Below are positions 22,205 through 33,790 of a stretch of 64,000 nucleotides of DNA, one piece after another. Every line of letters begins with the position of its first letter. Positions within the stretch are counted from its first letter, which is position 1. The translations under genes were made by a program, and so were the position numbers. This DNA comes from Populus alba (Eukaryota > Streptophyta > Magnoliopsida > Malpighiales > Salicaceae). The stretch lies in assembly GCF_005239225.2 (NCBI RefSeq), contig NC_133295.1:1426001-1490000 (forward strand), given 5' to 3'. The notes under the pieces are model-generated. The model was not told the origin of the DNA and did no database searches. It was given only the letters and a program-made list of their open reading frames with translations.

Positions 22205-25200
22205 ATGGGGTTTCCACCTATTTCATCTCTCTCTTTCATTTTGTTTCTCTTCCATTTCCATTCAACTATTTCTTCTTCTCATTTCTGTGCTCCTCACCAA
22301 AGCCTTTCTTTGCTCCAATTCAAAGAATCCTTTTCCATTAATAGCTCTGCTTCATGGAATTGCCAGCATCCCAAGACAGAGTCGTGGAAAGAGGGTACAG
22401 ACTGCTGCTTGTGGGATGGCGTCACCTGTGACATGAAAACAGGGCATGTCACTGGACTGGACCTTGCTTGCAGCATGCTTTATGGCACCCTCCATTCCAA
22501 TAGCACCCTCTTCTCCCTGCATCATCTTCAAAAGCTCGACCTCTCTGACAATCATTTCAAAAGCTCCCGTATTTCTTCTCGATTTGGCCAGTTCTCCAAT
22601 CTGACACTTCTTAACCTAAATTTCTCAGTCTTTATAGGACAAGTTCCGTCGGAAATAACTCACCTCTCCAAATTGGTTTCACTTGATCTATCTGACAATG
22701 ACAATCTGAGTCTAGAACCAATTTCTTTTGACAAGCTTGTTCGAAACCTAACCAAGCTTAGAGAACTCGAATTGAGTTGGGTAGACATGTCACTACTTGT
22801 TCCCGATTCCTTAATGAATCTGTCCTCTTCTCTGTCATCTCTCTCCCTCAGTAATTGTGGATTGCAGGGTAAACTCCTATTCTTAATGGGGAAATTTAAG
22901 CACCTGCAGTACTTGGATCTTGGAGGGAACAATATTACTGGTCCAATTCCATATGATTTTGATCAACTCACTGAGTTGGTTTCACTTGATCTCTCTAACA
23001 ATTACTATCTGAGTCTAGAACCAATTTCTTTTGACAAGCTTGTTCGAAACCTAACCAAGCTTAGAGAACTCGATTTGAGTCGGGTAAACATATCACTAGT
23101 TGTACCCAGTTCCTTGACGAATCTATCCTCGTCCTTCTCATCTCTTTCCCTCAGTAATTGTGGATTGCAGGGGAAATTTCCGGGTAACATCTTTCTCCTC
23201 CCAAACCTTGAATCACTGGATCTGTCATACAATGAAGGCCTCACTGGATCTTTTCCTTCGTCCAATTTGAGTAATGTCCTCTCTCATTTGCGTCTTTCTA
23301 GTACAAGAATTTCATGTTTATTTAGAAAACAACTTAATCAATAATCTAAAGTCATTAGAATATATGTCTCTTAGTAATAGTAACATTATAATGTTAGATC
23401 TAGCTCTGCTCGGTAATCTTACAGAGCTCATCTTTTTAGATCTTTCAAGTAACAATTTTAGTAGTCAGATCCCATCATCACTTGGTAATCTCACACAACT
23501 CACCTCTTTAGACCTCTAAAGTAATAATTTTAGCGGTCAAATCCCATCATCACTTGGTAATCTCATACAACTCACCTCTTTATACCTCTCAAGTAACAAT
23601 TTTAGCGGTCAGATCCCATCATCACTTGGAAACCTTGTACAGCTTCATTCTTTGTATCTCAATTCCAATAAATTGATGGGTCAAGTTCCAAATTCTTTCG
23701 GTAGCCTTTTCAATCTTTCATATGTAAGTTTATCAAATAATCAACTAGTAGGCTCTATCCATTCTCAATTAAATACCCTTTCAAATCTACAATATCTATT
23801 TTTATATGGTAACTTGTTCAATGGAACAATACCATCCTTTTTGTTTGCTCTTCCTTCTTTACAATATCTTGACCTTCATAACAATAATTTCATAGGTAAT
23901 ATAAGTGAACTCCAACATGATTCTTTGAGATTCCTTGATTTGAGCAATAACCACTTGCGTGGTCCAGTCCCAAGTTCGATTTTCAAACTAGAGAACTTGA
24001 GAACCCTTATTCTTGCATCCAATAGTAATTTGACAGGTGAGATTTCTTCTTTTATTTGCAAGCTAACATACCTTCAGGTCCTGGACTTGTCCAACAACAA
24101 CTTGAGTGGTTCTGTGCCACAATGTTTGGGGAACTTCAGTAGCATGCTCTCGGTATTGCATATAGGCATGAACAATCTTCAAGGCACTATCCCTTCAACA
24201 TTTTCAAAGGATAATAGCTTGGAATATCTCAACCTCAATGGAAATGAAATAGAAGGGAAAATATCATCGTCTATCATCAACTGCACAATGTTGCAAGTTG
24301 TTGATCTTGGCAACAATAAGATTGAGGATACATTTCCCTACTTTCTAGAAACGCTTCCAAAGCTCCAAATTCTTGTCCTAAAATCCAATAAACTCCAAGG
24401 TTTTGTGAAGGGTTCGACTGCATATAAATCCTTCTCTAAATTACGGATTTTTGACATCTCTCACAACAATTTTAGTGGGCCATTACCAACTGAGTATTTC
24501 AATAGTCTTGAAGCAATGATGACCTCGGATCAGAACATGATTTACATGAGTGCAACAAATTACACTGGCTATGTCTATTGCATAGAAATGACATGGAAAG
24601 GTGTAGAAATTGAGTTTACGAAGATCCGAAGTACTATCAGAGTACTTGATTTGTCAAATAACAATTTCACTGGAGAGATTTCAAAAGTGATAGGAAAGCT
24701 TAAAGCACTCCAACAGCTCAACCTTTCTCATAATTCCCTTACAGGTCATATCCAATCATCATTAGGAAATTTGACCAATTTGGAATCATTAGATATATCT
24801 TCAAATTTGCATACCGGAAGAATTCCAACGCAGCTGGGGGGTCTAACATTTCTTGCAATCCTAAACCTTTCACATAACCATCTCGAGGGGCCTATACCAA
24901 GTGGAGAGCAATTCAACACCTTTGATGCAAGCTCATTTGAAGGAAACATGGGTTTATGTGGATCTCAAGTACTAAAAATATGTTACGATGATGAGGCACC
25001 ATCATTACCGCCATCAAGCTTTGATGAAGGAGATGATTCAACATTGTTTGGAGAAGGATTTGGATGGAAAGCTATGACAATGGGGTATGGATGCGGGTTT
25101 GTGTTTGGAGTTGCAACGGGATATGTTGTGTTAAGAACAAAAAAGCCTTCATGGTTTTTTAGGATGGTTGAAGATAAATGGAATTTCCAGAGCAAAAAAA

Positions 25201-25241
25201 CAAAGAAGAATGCTGGCAGATATGGTGCTAGAAGAAACTAA
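22205..25241 (+). pseudogene. LRR receptor-like protein, broken by one frameshift and one stop
   Basis: This is a paralogue of the intact RLP at 42877. RLPs are plasma-membrane immune or developmental receptors with extracellular leucine-rich repeats and no kinase. The first part (22205 to about 23315) encodes a signal peptide, the Cys-rich N-cap (TDCCLWDGVTCD) and LRRs. Near 23311-23317 one base appears inserted, and the rest continues in another frame. A TAA at 23517-23519 replaces the serine codon seen in the paralogue (CTCTCAAG against CTCTAAAG). From 23652 the frame is open to the end, through the island region with KGVEIEF, the last LRRs, the acidic segment, the membrane helix and a basic tail. 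It has fewer of the near-identical 24-residue repeats than the intact copy. The breaks suggest a recent pseudogene. Confidence 0.85.
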
Positions 25242-25263
25242 ATAATGCAATTCATATTTTCAA

Positions 25264-25371
25264 GTAAGTTTTGCAAGCATTTGAGTTTTCAAATTTTATG
25301 TTCACAGTTTATGTTAGGCTATGTTTTCTTTACTATTTCATTTGATCAGTCTTACCTGTCTAATTTTGCAG
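25264..25371 (+). other. Probable 3' UTR intron of the broken RLP gene
   Basis: A GTAAGT donor 22 bp after the stop codon and an acceptor ending AATTTTGCAG bound 108 bases. The intact RLP gene has the same arrangement and length at 45893-46000. Position and length conservation support a real spliced 3' UTR intron. Confidence 0.6.
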
Positions 25372-26027
25372 AACAATCAAGATATCAAGTGGATCAACAA
25401 TTGGGTGGCAAATTCATAGTATTGGATTTTATTTTTTTTTTGTAGTTTACATAATTCAAGGTTAAATGTACATTACTTCTATGAAAAAGAATTCATGCAT
25501 GTAACAAGTTTGTGTTAACTATAAAATCATTATGTTTTGGGTCCTTTTTTTGTCTCCATTTCCTTATTCGTGATCACTTAAATCAATCTCTGTTTCTGGG
25601 AGTATTTTGAAAGTTACAGAGTTATGAACAAATTGAAGCAACTCTTGTAAATTTAAAAGAACACTTGACTGACAGATTCTGTTATCACAACAGTAGCAAT
25701 ATTTGCAAGTAAAATATAGTAATTCTGGTAACTTGTAAGACATGAATAACTATTAAAAAGTGTGATAAAACCATCTCAACAGGTACAAACAATGTTCTAA
25801 AGCAATTTGGACCCACTCCAAATACTTTTGACTAAGGTGTTTCGTATAATTAGAAATTTTAGTTTCCAAGAAACAAAAAAGCTTCAATATCATTGGAACT
25901 AACATACTTTTGCGCAACCCCTCTTCTACAAAGACTGCCTAAATCTCTATAATTCTATGGTAGCATCTGCTTAAGATTAGAACAAAACTCATAAACTGGG
26001 CACCAGAGCAAAACTACTAGTGTGAAT
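25372..26027. other. RLP 3' flank, no gene seen
   Basis: The stretch is partly shared with 46001-46400 downstream of the intact RLP (for example AACAAACCATCTCAA-type sequence and GTACAAACAATGTTC). No ORF or RNA gene is recognised. It ends at the TGAAT target site of the solo LTR. Confidence 0.55.
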
Positions 26028-26687
26028 TGTTGTAACCCAATTTTGGACTCACCAAGATTTTCTTGAATGTTATTTTATTTCTATTATTATTTATAAAAAT
26101 AAAAAAAATCAATTTCTTTTTCAAAAAATAAAAATTAAAAAAATAAAATAAAGGCTGACAATGTGGAGAAAGGAAATCGGGGAATCAAGCTGCAATTTTG
26201 GAGGAAGTTCAAGGCCTAATTGTACCTTATTGTGCCTAAGAAATGAAGAAAAAATACAAATTCAAGGTCAAATTAAATGATTATCGGGATGAATTTGCAT
26301 AAAAATTAAGTTCAATGACATAATTAAATTTTTAATGGGCCAATTTGATTTAATCATGGGCCGAATTAAATTTTAATTATGTTTAAGAATTAATTTGGGT
26401 CCAATTGAAGGATTTGATTAAGTGCAAGGACTTAATTATATTTTAAATGGGTCAAATTAATTTTATTTGGGGCTTAATTGGTGAAAAATTAAGTTTTGGA
26501 GTTTAATTTGGGCTTAATTGAGAAAATCCGAATTTTAAAATACCAAATTTAATTTTTACCAAGTTAATTAGGGGGCGAATTGCATTAAATAAAAAGGTTT
26601 AGGGTCAATTAGGGCTAAATTGAAAGAGAAAGGACTGAAATGGACTTTGATAAAAAATCACTGTTCATTATCTTCTTTATTTTTTTC

Positions 26688-27110
26688 TGAAAAAGCTTGT
26701 GTGGTTGACTACTTTGCAGCTGCATTTAATGTACCTAACGTCCACCAAATTTGACAAATCTTAGACCAAAATGATCCTCTGCAGTATTTATACAACCCCA
26801 TGTGATCAAGTTGGGCTAAAAGACAATATATTAGCACTGGTGACAGCCTAAAGAGGCCTACTCAATCAGCTTTTGTCTGCAGATTTTATTTTTTTTTCTC
26901 TGAAAAAGCTGGTCTGGTTGACTACTTTGCAGCTGCATTTAATGTAAATAATGTCCACCGAATTTAACAAATCTTATATGAAACGGATCTTATGCATTTT
27001 TTCTACAACCCCATGTGATCAAGTTGGGCTAAATGACAATATATTGGCACTGGTGACAGCCTAAAGAGGCCTACTCAATCAGCTTTTGTCTGCAGATTTT
27101 CAACTCATGA
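26688..27110 (+). repeat. Direct repeat in the solo LTR, period about 212 bp
   Basis: Two copies each begin CTGAAAAAGCT and contain GGTTGACTACTTTGCAGCTG, CCCCATGTGATCAAGTTGGG and CAATCAGCTTTTGTCTGCAG. They lie in U3 just before the TATA box, where duplicated promoter elements could matter. Confidence 0.8.
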
Positions 27111-27204
27111 TACCTATTTTGAGCCAATGGTTGGGATCCTTCCCAACTGAATCAAGGGCTTAAATTTTTTCTCAATGTAGACAAGATTGCCCTCTTCCAC
27201 CGCC

Positions 27205-27212
27205 TATAAATA
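27205..27212 (+). promoter_or_regulatory. TATA box of the solo LTR
   Basis: TATAAATA in CGCCTATAAATAGAGG, a canonical plant core promoter context. The predicted RNA start is near 27236. Confidence 0.6.
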
Positions 27213-27614
27213 GAGGTGGATTTCATGGCCTAGAAAAAGAGAAAATCGGGTCCAAAGTCAGCCAAAAAACCTGTTTTTCTGCCGATTTCTGCAACTTTTT
27301 CCTTCTCTCTCCGCCTCTTCTTCAGCACCACCACCACCATCACCGACTTTACCACCATAATTTCCATCAACTCAGATCCTCTCCACTGGCGGAGCAGCCA
27401 CTGTGACTTTCTCTCTCCTCTCTCTCCTCTCCTCCTTCTCCCCGCTGCAGATTTTCTTCTTCTTCTTTCTTTCTCTGCTGTCAACGTCTCCTCCTCCAAC
27501 TCCACCGTTTCAACCACCAGCCGAACCACCTCATCATAGCAGCCACGACCCCTTCAGCCAGGTGAGCCTCCCTTCTTTCTTTTTCTTTCTTCTTCTTCTT
27601 CTTCCTTTCCTATT

Positions 27615-27661
27615 GCATGAACAGTAGACGTGAAATATAATTCACGTCCTACTGTTCATGC
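27615..27661. repeat. Perfect-but-one hairpin in the solo LTR
   Basis: The arms GCATGAACAGTAGACGTGAA (27615-27634) and the sequence at 27641-27661 are complementary except for one extra base, with a six-base loop ATATAA. A third partial copy (GGACGTGAATTA) follows, and then a GT microsatellite at about 27685-27708. Confidence 0.7.
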
Positions 27662-28100
27662 AGGACGTGAATTATATATATATTTGTGTGTGTGTGTGTG
27701 TGTGTGTGTTATAATAATAAAAAATAATAAAATAATAAAACAAAACCAAGGGAGTTCTTGCAGTAGGCATTGATGTCATGTTACTTTGCACACAAAACTG
27801 TACCGTAATTTTGTAATATGGGAGAACAAATAACTGCTGCTTTTCCGAGTCCTAAAATTTCTAGCATGTCTCAATCGTTGTGCTGCTTGAATGTAGCATG
27901 TTTATTGTACAATATCACACTTTAACAAAATAAAAATAAAAAATAAAACAAAAATAAATATAAAAGGAAAAAATAACGCGGGTCTAACACCCATCCTATC
28001 ATGTTATCGTTCGTGGGTCCAAAGCCAAAATCTCAAATATGGTTATACCCATTTCTCAACGATATAAAAATAACTTTTATTTTATAAACAAATACTGTTC

Positions 28101-28490
28101 GTCGACATGTCTCTTTTTCATAAAAGGACCGATGTCAAAAGTTTAAATATCAAATATGGATTATGTCCATATTTTTTTGGTAACTCTGACGTAATTCTCC
28201 TTTTTAGGGTTAAACGTCAATATTTTAGACAAGTTTCCTATTTCTAGGAACTGATGTCATTTTTAACGCGTCTCCTACGAATATTTTTTGTTTTGGTCGA
28301 CACGTCTCTTTTTACAGAAAAGGACCGATGTCAAGGATTTGTACCAAATAAGGGTTATGTCCATTATTTTCTCTTGGTAACTAAGACATAAATCTCCTTT
28401 TTAGGGTTAAGTGTCAATATTTTAGACGAGTCTCCTATTTTTAGGGACTGATGTCATTTTTAACGTGTCTCCTATTTTTAGGACCGACGT
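28101..28490 (+). repeat. Direct repeat in the solo LTR, period 195 bp
   Basis: Two copies start at GTCGACATGT (28101) and GTCGACACGT (28296). Each has AAAAGGACCGATGTCAA, CTCCTTTTTAGGGTTAA and GACTGATGTCATTTTTAACG. A shorter third echo of the TCTCCTATTTTTAGG motif follows. Confidence 0.8.
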
Positions 28491-28815
28491 TAAACTATTT
28501 TATAAAAAAAATAAAAATTGCAAATAAGCTCAAAATATAATAGCATTTGAATCAAATATAAAAAACACACGAGTAAGGGTAACCTTTCTTTTGAAAGGAT
28601 GTTTTAAGGGTGGTGTCTACCTTCCCTTAATCATAACTAACCCAGTACCTGAATCTCTGGACCAGTGTCTAATTTGGGATTTCTAGTTCCCTCAAATTAC
28701 TAGATGGCGACTCCAATAAAATTTTCATTTCCCCAATAAAAATAAAAAAAATCTTTTTGTTAAATAAACAAAAATGAGCGGAGCCGTCGCCCGACGTCGT
28801 GTATCGACATGAATC

Positions 28816-29137
28816 ATCAAGAAGTTTTCTTCCTATGTATTGAGGATTTTGTGGCTTGAATTTTTTGGAAATTACATTTTAGTGGGCAAAGCAATCTTCG
28901 CATAAACCTCATTGCTAAATACAATTTGGAAAAACATATCTGAACATTCAAATTAAGCTGTCACGATTTTTAAACTGTTATACATTACCGAGCGCACGCA
29001 AAGAGTACTTTTGGGTCACGAGAAACGATATATAAGTGCAAAGTCTTTAGTGCCCCCATTGCTTTGCGCACGTATTACGCACTCTTGTACTTGAGATTTG
29101 GTCTGTCAGTGACTTTGATTTCGTCAGTATACAAACA
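28816..29137 (+). repeat. Partial RLP promoter module
   Basis: AAGAAGTTTTCTTCC, CTTGAATTTTTTGGAAATTA and CAAATTAAGCTGTCACGATT match the 3' half of module R1. GTGCAAAGTC..TAGTGCCCCC and CACTCTTGTACTTGAGATTTG match the flank just upstream of the two large RLP genes. It leads straight into the RLP fragment at 29138. Confidence 0.7.
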
Positions 29138-29395
29138 ATGCCTTTCTTTATTCCTCATCTCTCCCAACTACTAAATCCTGTAAGGCCAAGCATGGGGTTT
29201 TCACCACCGTCCCTCTCTTTCATTCTGTTTCTCTTCCATTTCCTTTCAACAATTTCTTCATCTCATTTTTGTGCTCATGACCAAAGTCTTTCTTTGCTCC
29301 AATTCAAAGAATCATTTTCCATTAATAGCTCTGCATCATGGAATTGCCAGCGGCCCAGCATCCCCAGACAGAGTCGTAGAAAGAGGGATTTATGA
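29138..29395 (+). pseudogene. 5' fragment of an RLP gene
   Basis: This copy keeps only the signal peptide (LSFILFLFHFLSTISSSHFC) and the start of the LRR N-cap (QSLSLLQFKESFSINSSASW), then diverges at about 29388 and stops. The first ATG (MPFFIPHLSQ) is in frame with the usual MGF start here, whereas in the two long copies it is out of frame. The TATAAATA of the long copies is absent. It is a truncated, non-functional member of the cluster. Confidence 0.8.
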
Positions 29396-31686
29396 ATTGC
29401 AAACCAGAACCTGAGATATGCACCATAGTACTAGCTTGATTTATGTTTGTTCCGTCGCCAATAACAATACTGGTTCGCCGACCAATCGAACGTGATCCAT
29501 GTAATAATTTTTCAAAAAGAAGTCAGTTTTGGAAAATTTTCCAGAAATCTTATCTTCCATGAAGTCTTGAGAGGAAAACTCATATTCAACCTTTGCGTTT
29601 ATTCTTTTTCACCATGTTAGAAAGAGTTGTGGATGCTGACCTAAATGCTACTATTCAATAGTACATAATCATCAATGCATTGCAAGATTATTCAGTTTGT
29701 AGCTTGGTATGTATTATTCAGTTTGTAGCTTGGTATGTTGCATAAATGCGGCAGTACTATTCAATAGAAAAAACCGAGCCAAATCAGTTTTGATTTATTT
29801 TTTTTTAAATCAATTTAATTATTATGTTTTGATAAAAACCAAATCGACCCGAAAATAATTACCTCTGTTTGTACCAATATTAAATAAATATTTTTTCTAA
29901 AAAAAAAAAAAAAACCTATTGTTAATATGTTTGTGTCTGAGTTAAAGCAAGTAAAACTATCAATCATGAATGTTTTTGCTTGATCCTTTTACAAATTAAA
30001 ATTATGGTCAGGACATCAATCATTGATTGGTAGGGTTTCTTTGCTCGATCCATTTACAAATTGAAATTGTGATGAGGACAGAACACTGTAGCGGTCTAAC
30101 AAGTTTTTTTCATAATCATCATGAACAAACGATTACTAGGGCAGTTAAAAGGAGAAAAAATCAAGAAGTAAATAGCAAAAAAAACTATTGGGTTCTTCTT
30201 TGAAACACAGAATATCATTGTAATGATGTTAAGGAAAGGCAGACGAGTGAGACGAACCCATTGTTAATGGGAGCTGGGGGATCCAAAGTCCAAGCACAAT
30301 CCCTTTCTCTCTCTCACTCTCTTTTTTTCTTTTTATACATAATTTTGATTATGAATTTGAGAATTTGACTATTGAATAGTAGCATTTTAAGAATTAAGAT
30401 ATTTTGATCATTTCATAATCTCATTCATCGGAGTAAGATCCATTAGATAAGCAAGCTACAGTGCCCTGTTTTTTAAAGCTAATAGAGCATTCAAAATAAT
30501 CTTGCTGGTAATAAAGATCTTCAAAAAGGACAAGTTAGGAATGTTCAATCTTCGTTAAGAATGTTCACAAAGTACTACCTTGCTTCCATTATCAAAGTGA
30601 AACTAAATTTCACTCAACATAGTCGGTGGGTGGCAGCAAGTTTTAGAATAACAATGCAATAATTTTAAATCATCATTGTTTTGCTAAATGCAAGACAAAG
30701 CTCAAACACATGAGAGGCAATTCAAATGCGATCTATACTCACCGAGCTTTTGTGCATCGCCGAACCACTTGCTCATCAGATCCACTCTTAACTTGCCATA
30801 CACATGTTATGACTGTAAAGGGAAGGCACTTTCAAGTGAAGTCGCCAGTTCCCAGTTAGCAGTTCCATTTCTTGCTTTTCACTTTTAGCAATTTTATGCT
30901 TACGATTGCCCACTTTTCTTCTCTCTATATCTGTACTACAAGGATGAAGAGAGAGTGAAAAGTGGTGGTAATAAGTCAACGAGACGAGGATCAAATTTAT
31001 GAACCTGACATCTGTTCAAATGTATAGCAGCCATCGTTGGAGTTCTGATGAGTGTTGTACTACAACGCAGCCTTGCCTTGTACTTCTTTGCAGTACATAG
31101 AAAATGCTGGTGGGTGGGCTGGTGGTGCTTGAATTTAGTATAAATAAGAAAAACAATTGCTGTATTTTTTTGCCATATAAGAAGCTTGGGTTTTTGTTCT
31201 CTTGGCCTGACATTTAATGCTCTTGATGATTGCTTTGGAAGAAGCAATATTTATGGTTTTTGGGTTTTTCTTGAAGGCCTCGAATCAAGTTCGTCTGCTG
31301 CCGTCTGTTTTTCTTGGAGAGTTTCCTTAAGTCAACTTAGAGGCTGGCCCTTGCCCATGTGTTGATTTGAATGTTTTGTTGTCTTCTGAAGGAAGCTATA
31401 TGCTCTTGCATCTACTTGTATTGATTGATGGAGACTTGTTAGTAGTTGACTGAGGAAGTTGGATTCTTCGGGTGCTTTTTGAAGCTGTGGTCGAAAGAAG
31501 AAGAGGAGCAAGAAAAAGGAGGAGGCTTATCAGGTAATATAATTCATGACGTTTTGTTTTTATTCAATTTTTTATTCTTTGTAGTTTTATCAGATTTTCT
31601 TGACGTGTGTTTAGCTTCTATAAATCATTCTATTGGATTCAAGATGATGAGTTTGGTTTGTTGATTGTATTGGTGAGAAGATTGTG
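29396..31686. other. Intergenic region, no gene assigned
   Basis: No convincing coding sequence is seen. A short duplication (ATTATTCAGTTTGTAGCTTG, twice near 29690-29735) and AT-rich tracts are present. The last 250 bp (about 31430-31686) may be the 5' UTR of the YSL fragment that follows. A possible donor (CAGGTAATATAA near 31530) and an acceptor (TTTTATCAG near 31593) suggest a leader intron, but this is conjecture. Confidence 0.45.
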
Positions 31687-31875
31687 ATGAATATGAACAT
31701 GGAAGAAATGAAAGAGAGTGAGAAGGTTGGGGGAGAGGGCATGGAAGAAGTTAAGAGATGAGCCAGAGGATATCAAGAGGATTGCTCCATGGACTAAACA
31801 GATTACAGTTAGGGGAATTGTAACCGCTCCCTTTACCCGACAAGAGAATACCAAAGTTCAAAACTTGTGCTCGTG
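31687..31875 (+). pseudogene. YSL: N-terminal fragment of a YSL metal-nicotianamine transporter
   Basis: YSL proteins are oligopeptide-transporter-family carriers that move metal-nicotianamine complexes across membranes. The fragment begins at ATG 31687 (MNMNMEEMKESEKVGG). One extra A near 31755 breaks the frame, and the family N-terminal signature then continues in the next frame (RDEPEDIKRIAPW, then TKQITVRGIV). It jumps directly to PFTRQENT, which in intact YSL proteins lies some 60 residues further on, after the first membrane helices. So about 60 codons are missing, and no further exons follow. It is a decayed, internally deleted relic. The PWTKQITVRG and PFTRQENT motifs make the family assignment fairly firm. 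Confidence 0.75.
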
Positions 31876-32261
31876 TGTTTGTTTATATTTTGAACAAGTT
31901 TTGCTAATCTTTTTAATACTTGTGTTCTTGCCAAGCGGACTAGCTATTTGATGGAAAAAAGACACAACTTAATCTCGATTAATGCATTATCCTCTCCTAG
32001 TTCCGAGGATTAAACTGTTATTGGCATTTAATTCTTCTAAATTACCAATCCACCATTTCTCACTCCTCCACTAAAGTGTTTGTTTACTCTTTTAATTCAC
32101 TCATTCTTCTAAAATCTTACTCTCTTTTTTTTCTCTGTAATTGTAATCACTTTTATACTGTTTTCTATCAACTGGTCCTAAAAAGCACTTCTTCGTCCTT
32201 GAAACCTAGGGAACCCGAGCCTTTGCATAAATTTCTTTTTTATTTGAGTTAATTATAACTT
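31876..32261. other. Intergenic, duplicate of 15180-15600
   Basis: From about 31960 the sequence repeats material seen at 15180-15600 (AATCTCGATTAATGCATT, CCATTTCTCACTCCTCC, CCTTTGCATAAATTTCTTTT). No gene is seen. Confidence 0.6.
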
Positions 32262-33790
32262 AATCCTAGTACGTAGTTTTGCAAACCATACATTTAATCT
32301 CTATAATTTTTAATTGTATTTATGACTTAATTATTTTTTATTATTTGTATTATGCTCAACACATGTCAAATGAGTGGATTTAGCCCATACTACGATTGAA
32401 CCGTTAATACCAAACTTTAAATTTTCTATATTTTGATGGAGGTTACATGACATTACGTAATATTTAATATGGCTTGCATAGGGATCCTTTCATTAATCTG
32501 ATTTTTTTCACTTTCATCCATTATGTATTGTACTTGGTTCATCATTAGAGAGCAATGGACTCCAAGCATTTAATTATCATTTATAAATTTTATAATATAT
32601 ACACAATTAATATTATTTTGAAAACATGACATGGCATATGATCCACTTAAAAAATATTTCTTACAATGTAGAGAAATCTAATGAAAGATAAAGTAAATTG
32701 TAAGGAAAACCAAACCTCAAAGATGCAACGATACCAAGAAAAACCAGGCATAGAGGGGTAGAAGTCTCCAAGAACAGTTGTCATCAGACGAGACACAAAA
32801 GGGAGTTATAATTAGAGCACAAAGTGCACGCACGTAGACTTGCTGGAAAGATGTCAATTTTGGAAATTAAAATTGCCGTGTTTCCAACATTCTTGCATAG
32901 TCAACAAAGGGACCTAATTGTATGGAAATATTTGCAATTGAATAATTCAACCTGCAGTTCCATATTGAATAATTGTATGGTTGCGAAGACTTGGAGGTCA
33001 AGGAGGAAAAGGACAGACCAGATGAAGATTGGTTTTCCCTTGTTGATGCCTACACTAACTTGTTAATCTTGAGGGCAAGAACCTTGAAACTCCAATCTTT
33101 GTCAGTTTTAGGAGGCTGCTCTGTTTTCCGGTAATGGTTCAGTAATGTTATTCCTAAACTTTCACTAAATATTTTCTTTAATTTCCGGTACGCTGCTCTG
33201 AAATTCCTTCAAGTCGAACTTGTAAAAATAATAGATATGTTATATTTTTGTCACCATTAATATTTTATAATGGATATTTAATTTTTATTAATATTATGCA
33301 ATAAATACTTATTTCTCGTTTAATATTATGTAAGAAATATTTATTTTTTATTATTGCTATAAAAAAGAAATAACTTTTCAAGCCCTCCACTTCAACAAAA
33401 TAACAAAGTTCAAAGGTTATAAATACTCCTTGAAACTATCAAAGTAAATGGTTTATAATTTTCATCATTTATTGCATATATATTTTTAAATTATTTGTTT
33501 ACATAATCTAATAGTTAAATTATTTTTTTATTTAAAATAGAAAAAGGAAAAGAAAAAAGAAAAAAAATCAAAGCATATAAATTGAAAGATTGATAAGAAA
33601 GAAAAGTATTTTAAAAAAATATTACTGAAATAAGCATGATTAAAATTGGTCAAATAACTATTTAATTACTTTTAATACTAAAAGGAGTAGTTAATTAAAG
33701 AAAAAATAGCAACCCTAAAACACTATTTAATCCTTTTAGAAAATCAATATTGTTGTGTTTTTATTCTTAAAGTATGCTAGTATGGTGGAA
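32262..33790. repeat. Duplicated intergenic block A, copy 2
   Basis: Same-orientation match to 17520-18840. It contains an extra segment near 32460-32600 absent from copy 1 and small indels elsewhere. No intact gene. Confidence 0.75.

Larger units (their letters stand above)
26028..28809 (+). repeat. Solo LTR of a Tat-like element with target duplication
   Basis: It runs from TGTTGTAACCCAATTTTGG to GTGTATCGACA, 2782 bp, flanked by TGAAT at 26023-26027 and again at 28810-28814. There is no internal domain, so this is the product of recombination between two LTRs. Its start resembles the Tat-like LTR at 50811-52455 read on the minus strand (TGTTGTAACCCATTTTTGG). Its last 240 bp share a conserved stretch with the other Tat-like LTRs, including CTAGATGGCGACTCCAA near 28700. 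A TATA box lies at 27205 and a GC-rich leader with repeated CTC/TTC tracts at 27290-27610. Confidence 0.85.

Noticed and set aside
22143..22436. Overlapping upstream ORF on the RLP mRNAs (also 42815-43108)
   Set aside because: The ATG is only 10 bp after the TATA box, so it should lie upstream of the mRNA start; its frame is mostly a shadow of the RLP coding sequence.
27230..27627. ORFs on both strands near the solo LTR start
   Set aside because: They are leader sequence of the LTR with CTC/TTC tracts; no protein features.
29138..29395. Functional small secreted protein
   Set aside because: It is simply the RLP signal peptide and first N-cap residues, cut off at a divergence point and lacking the promoter box.
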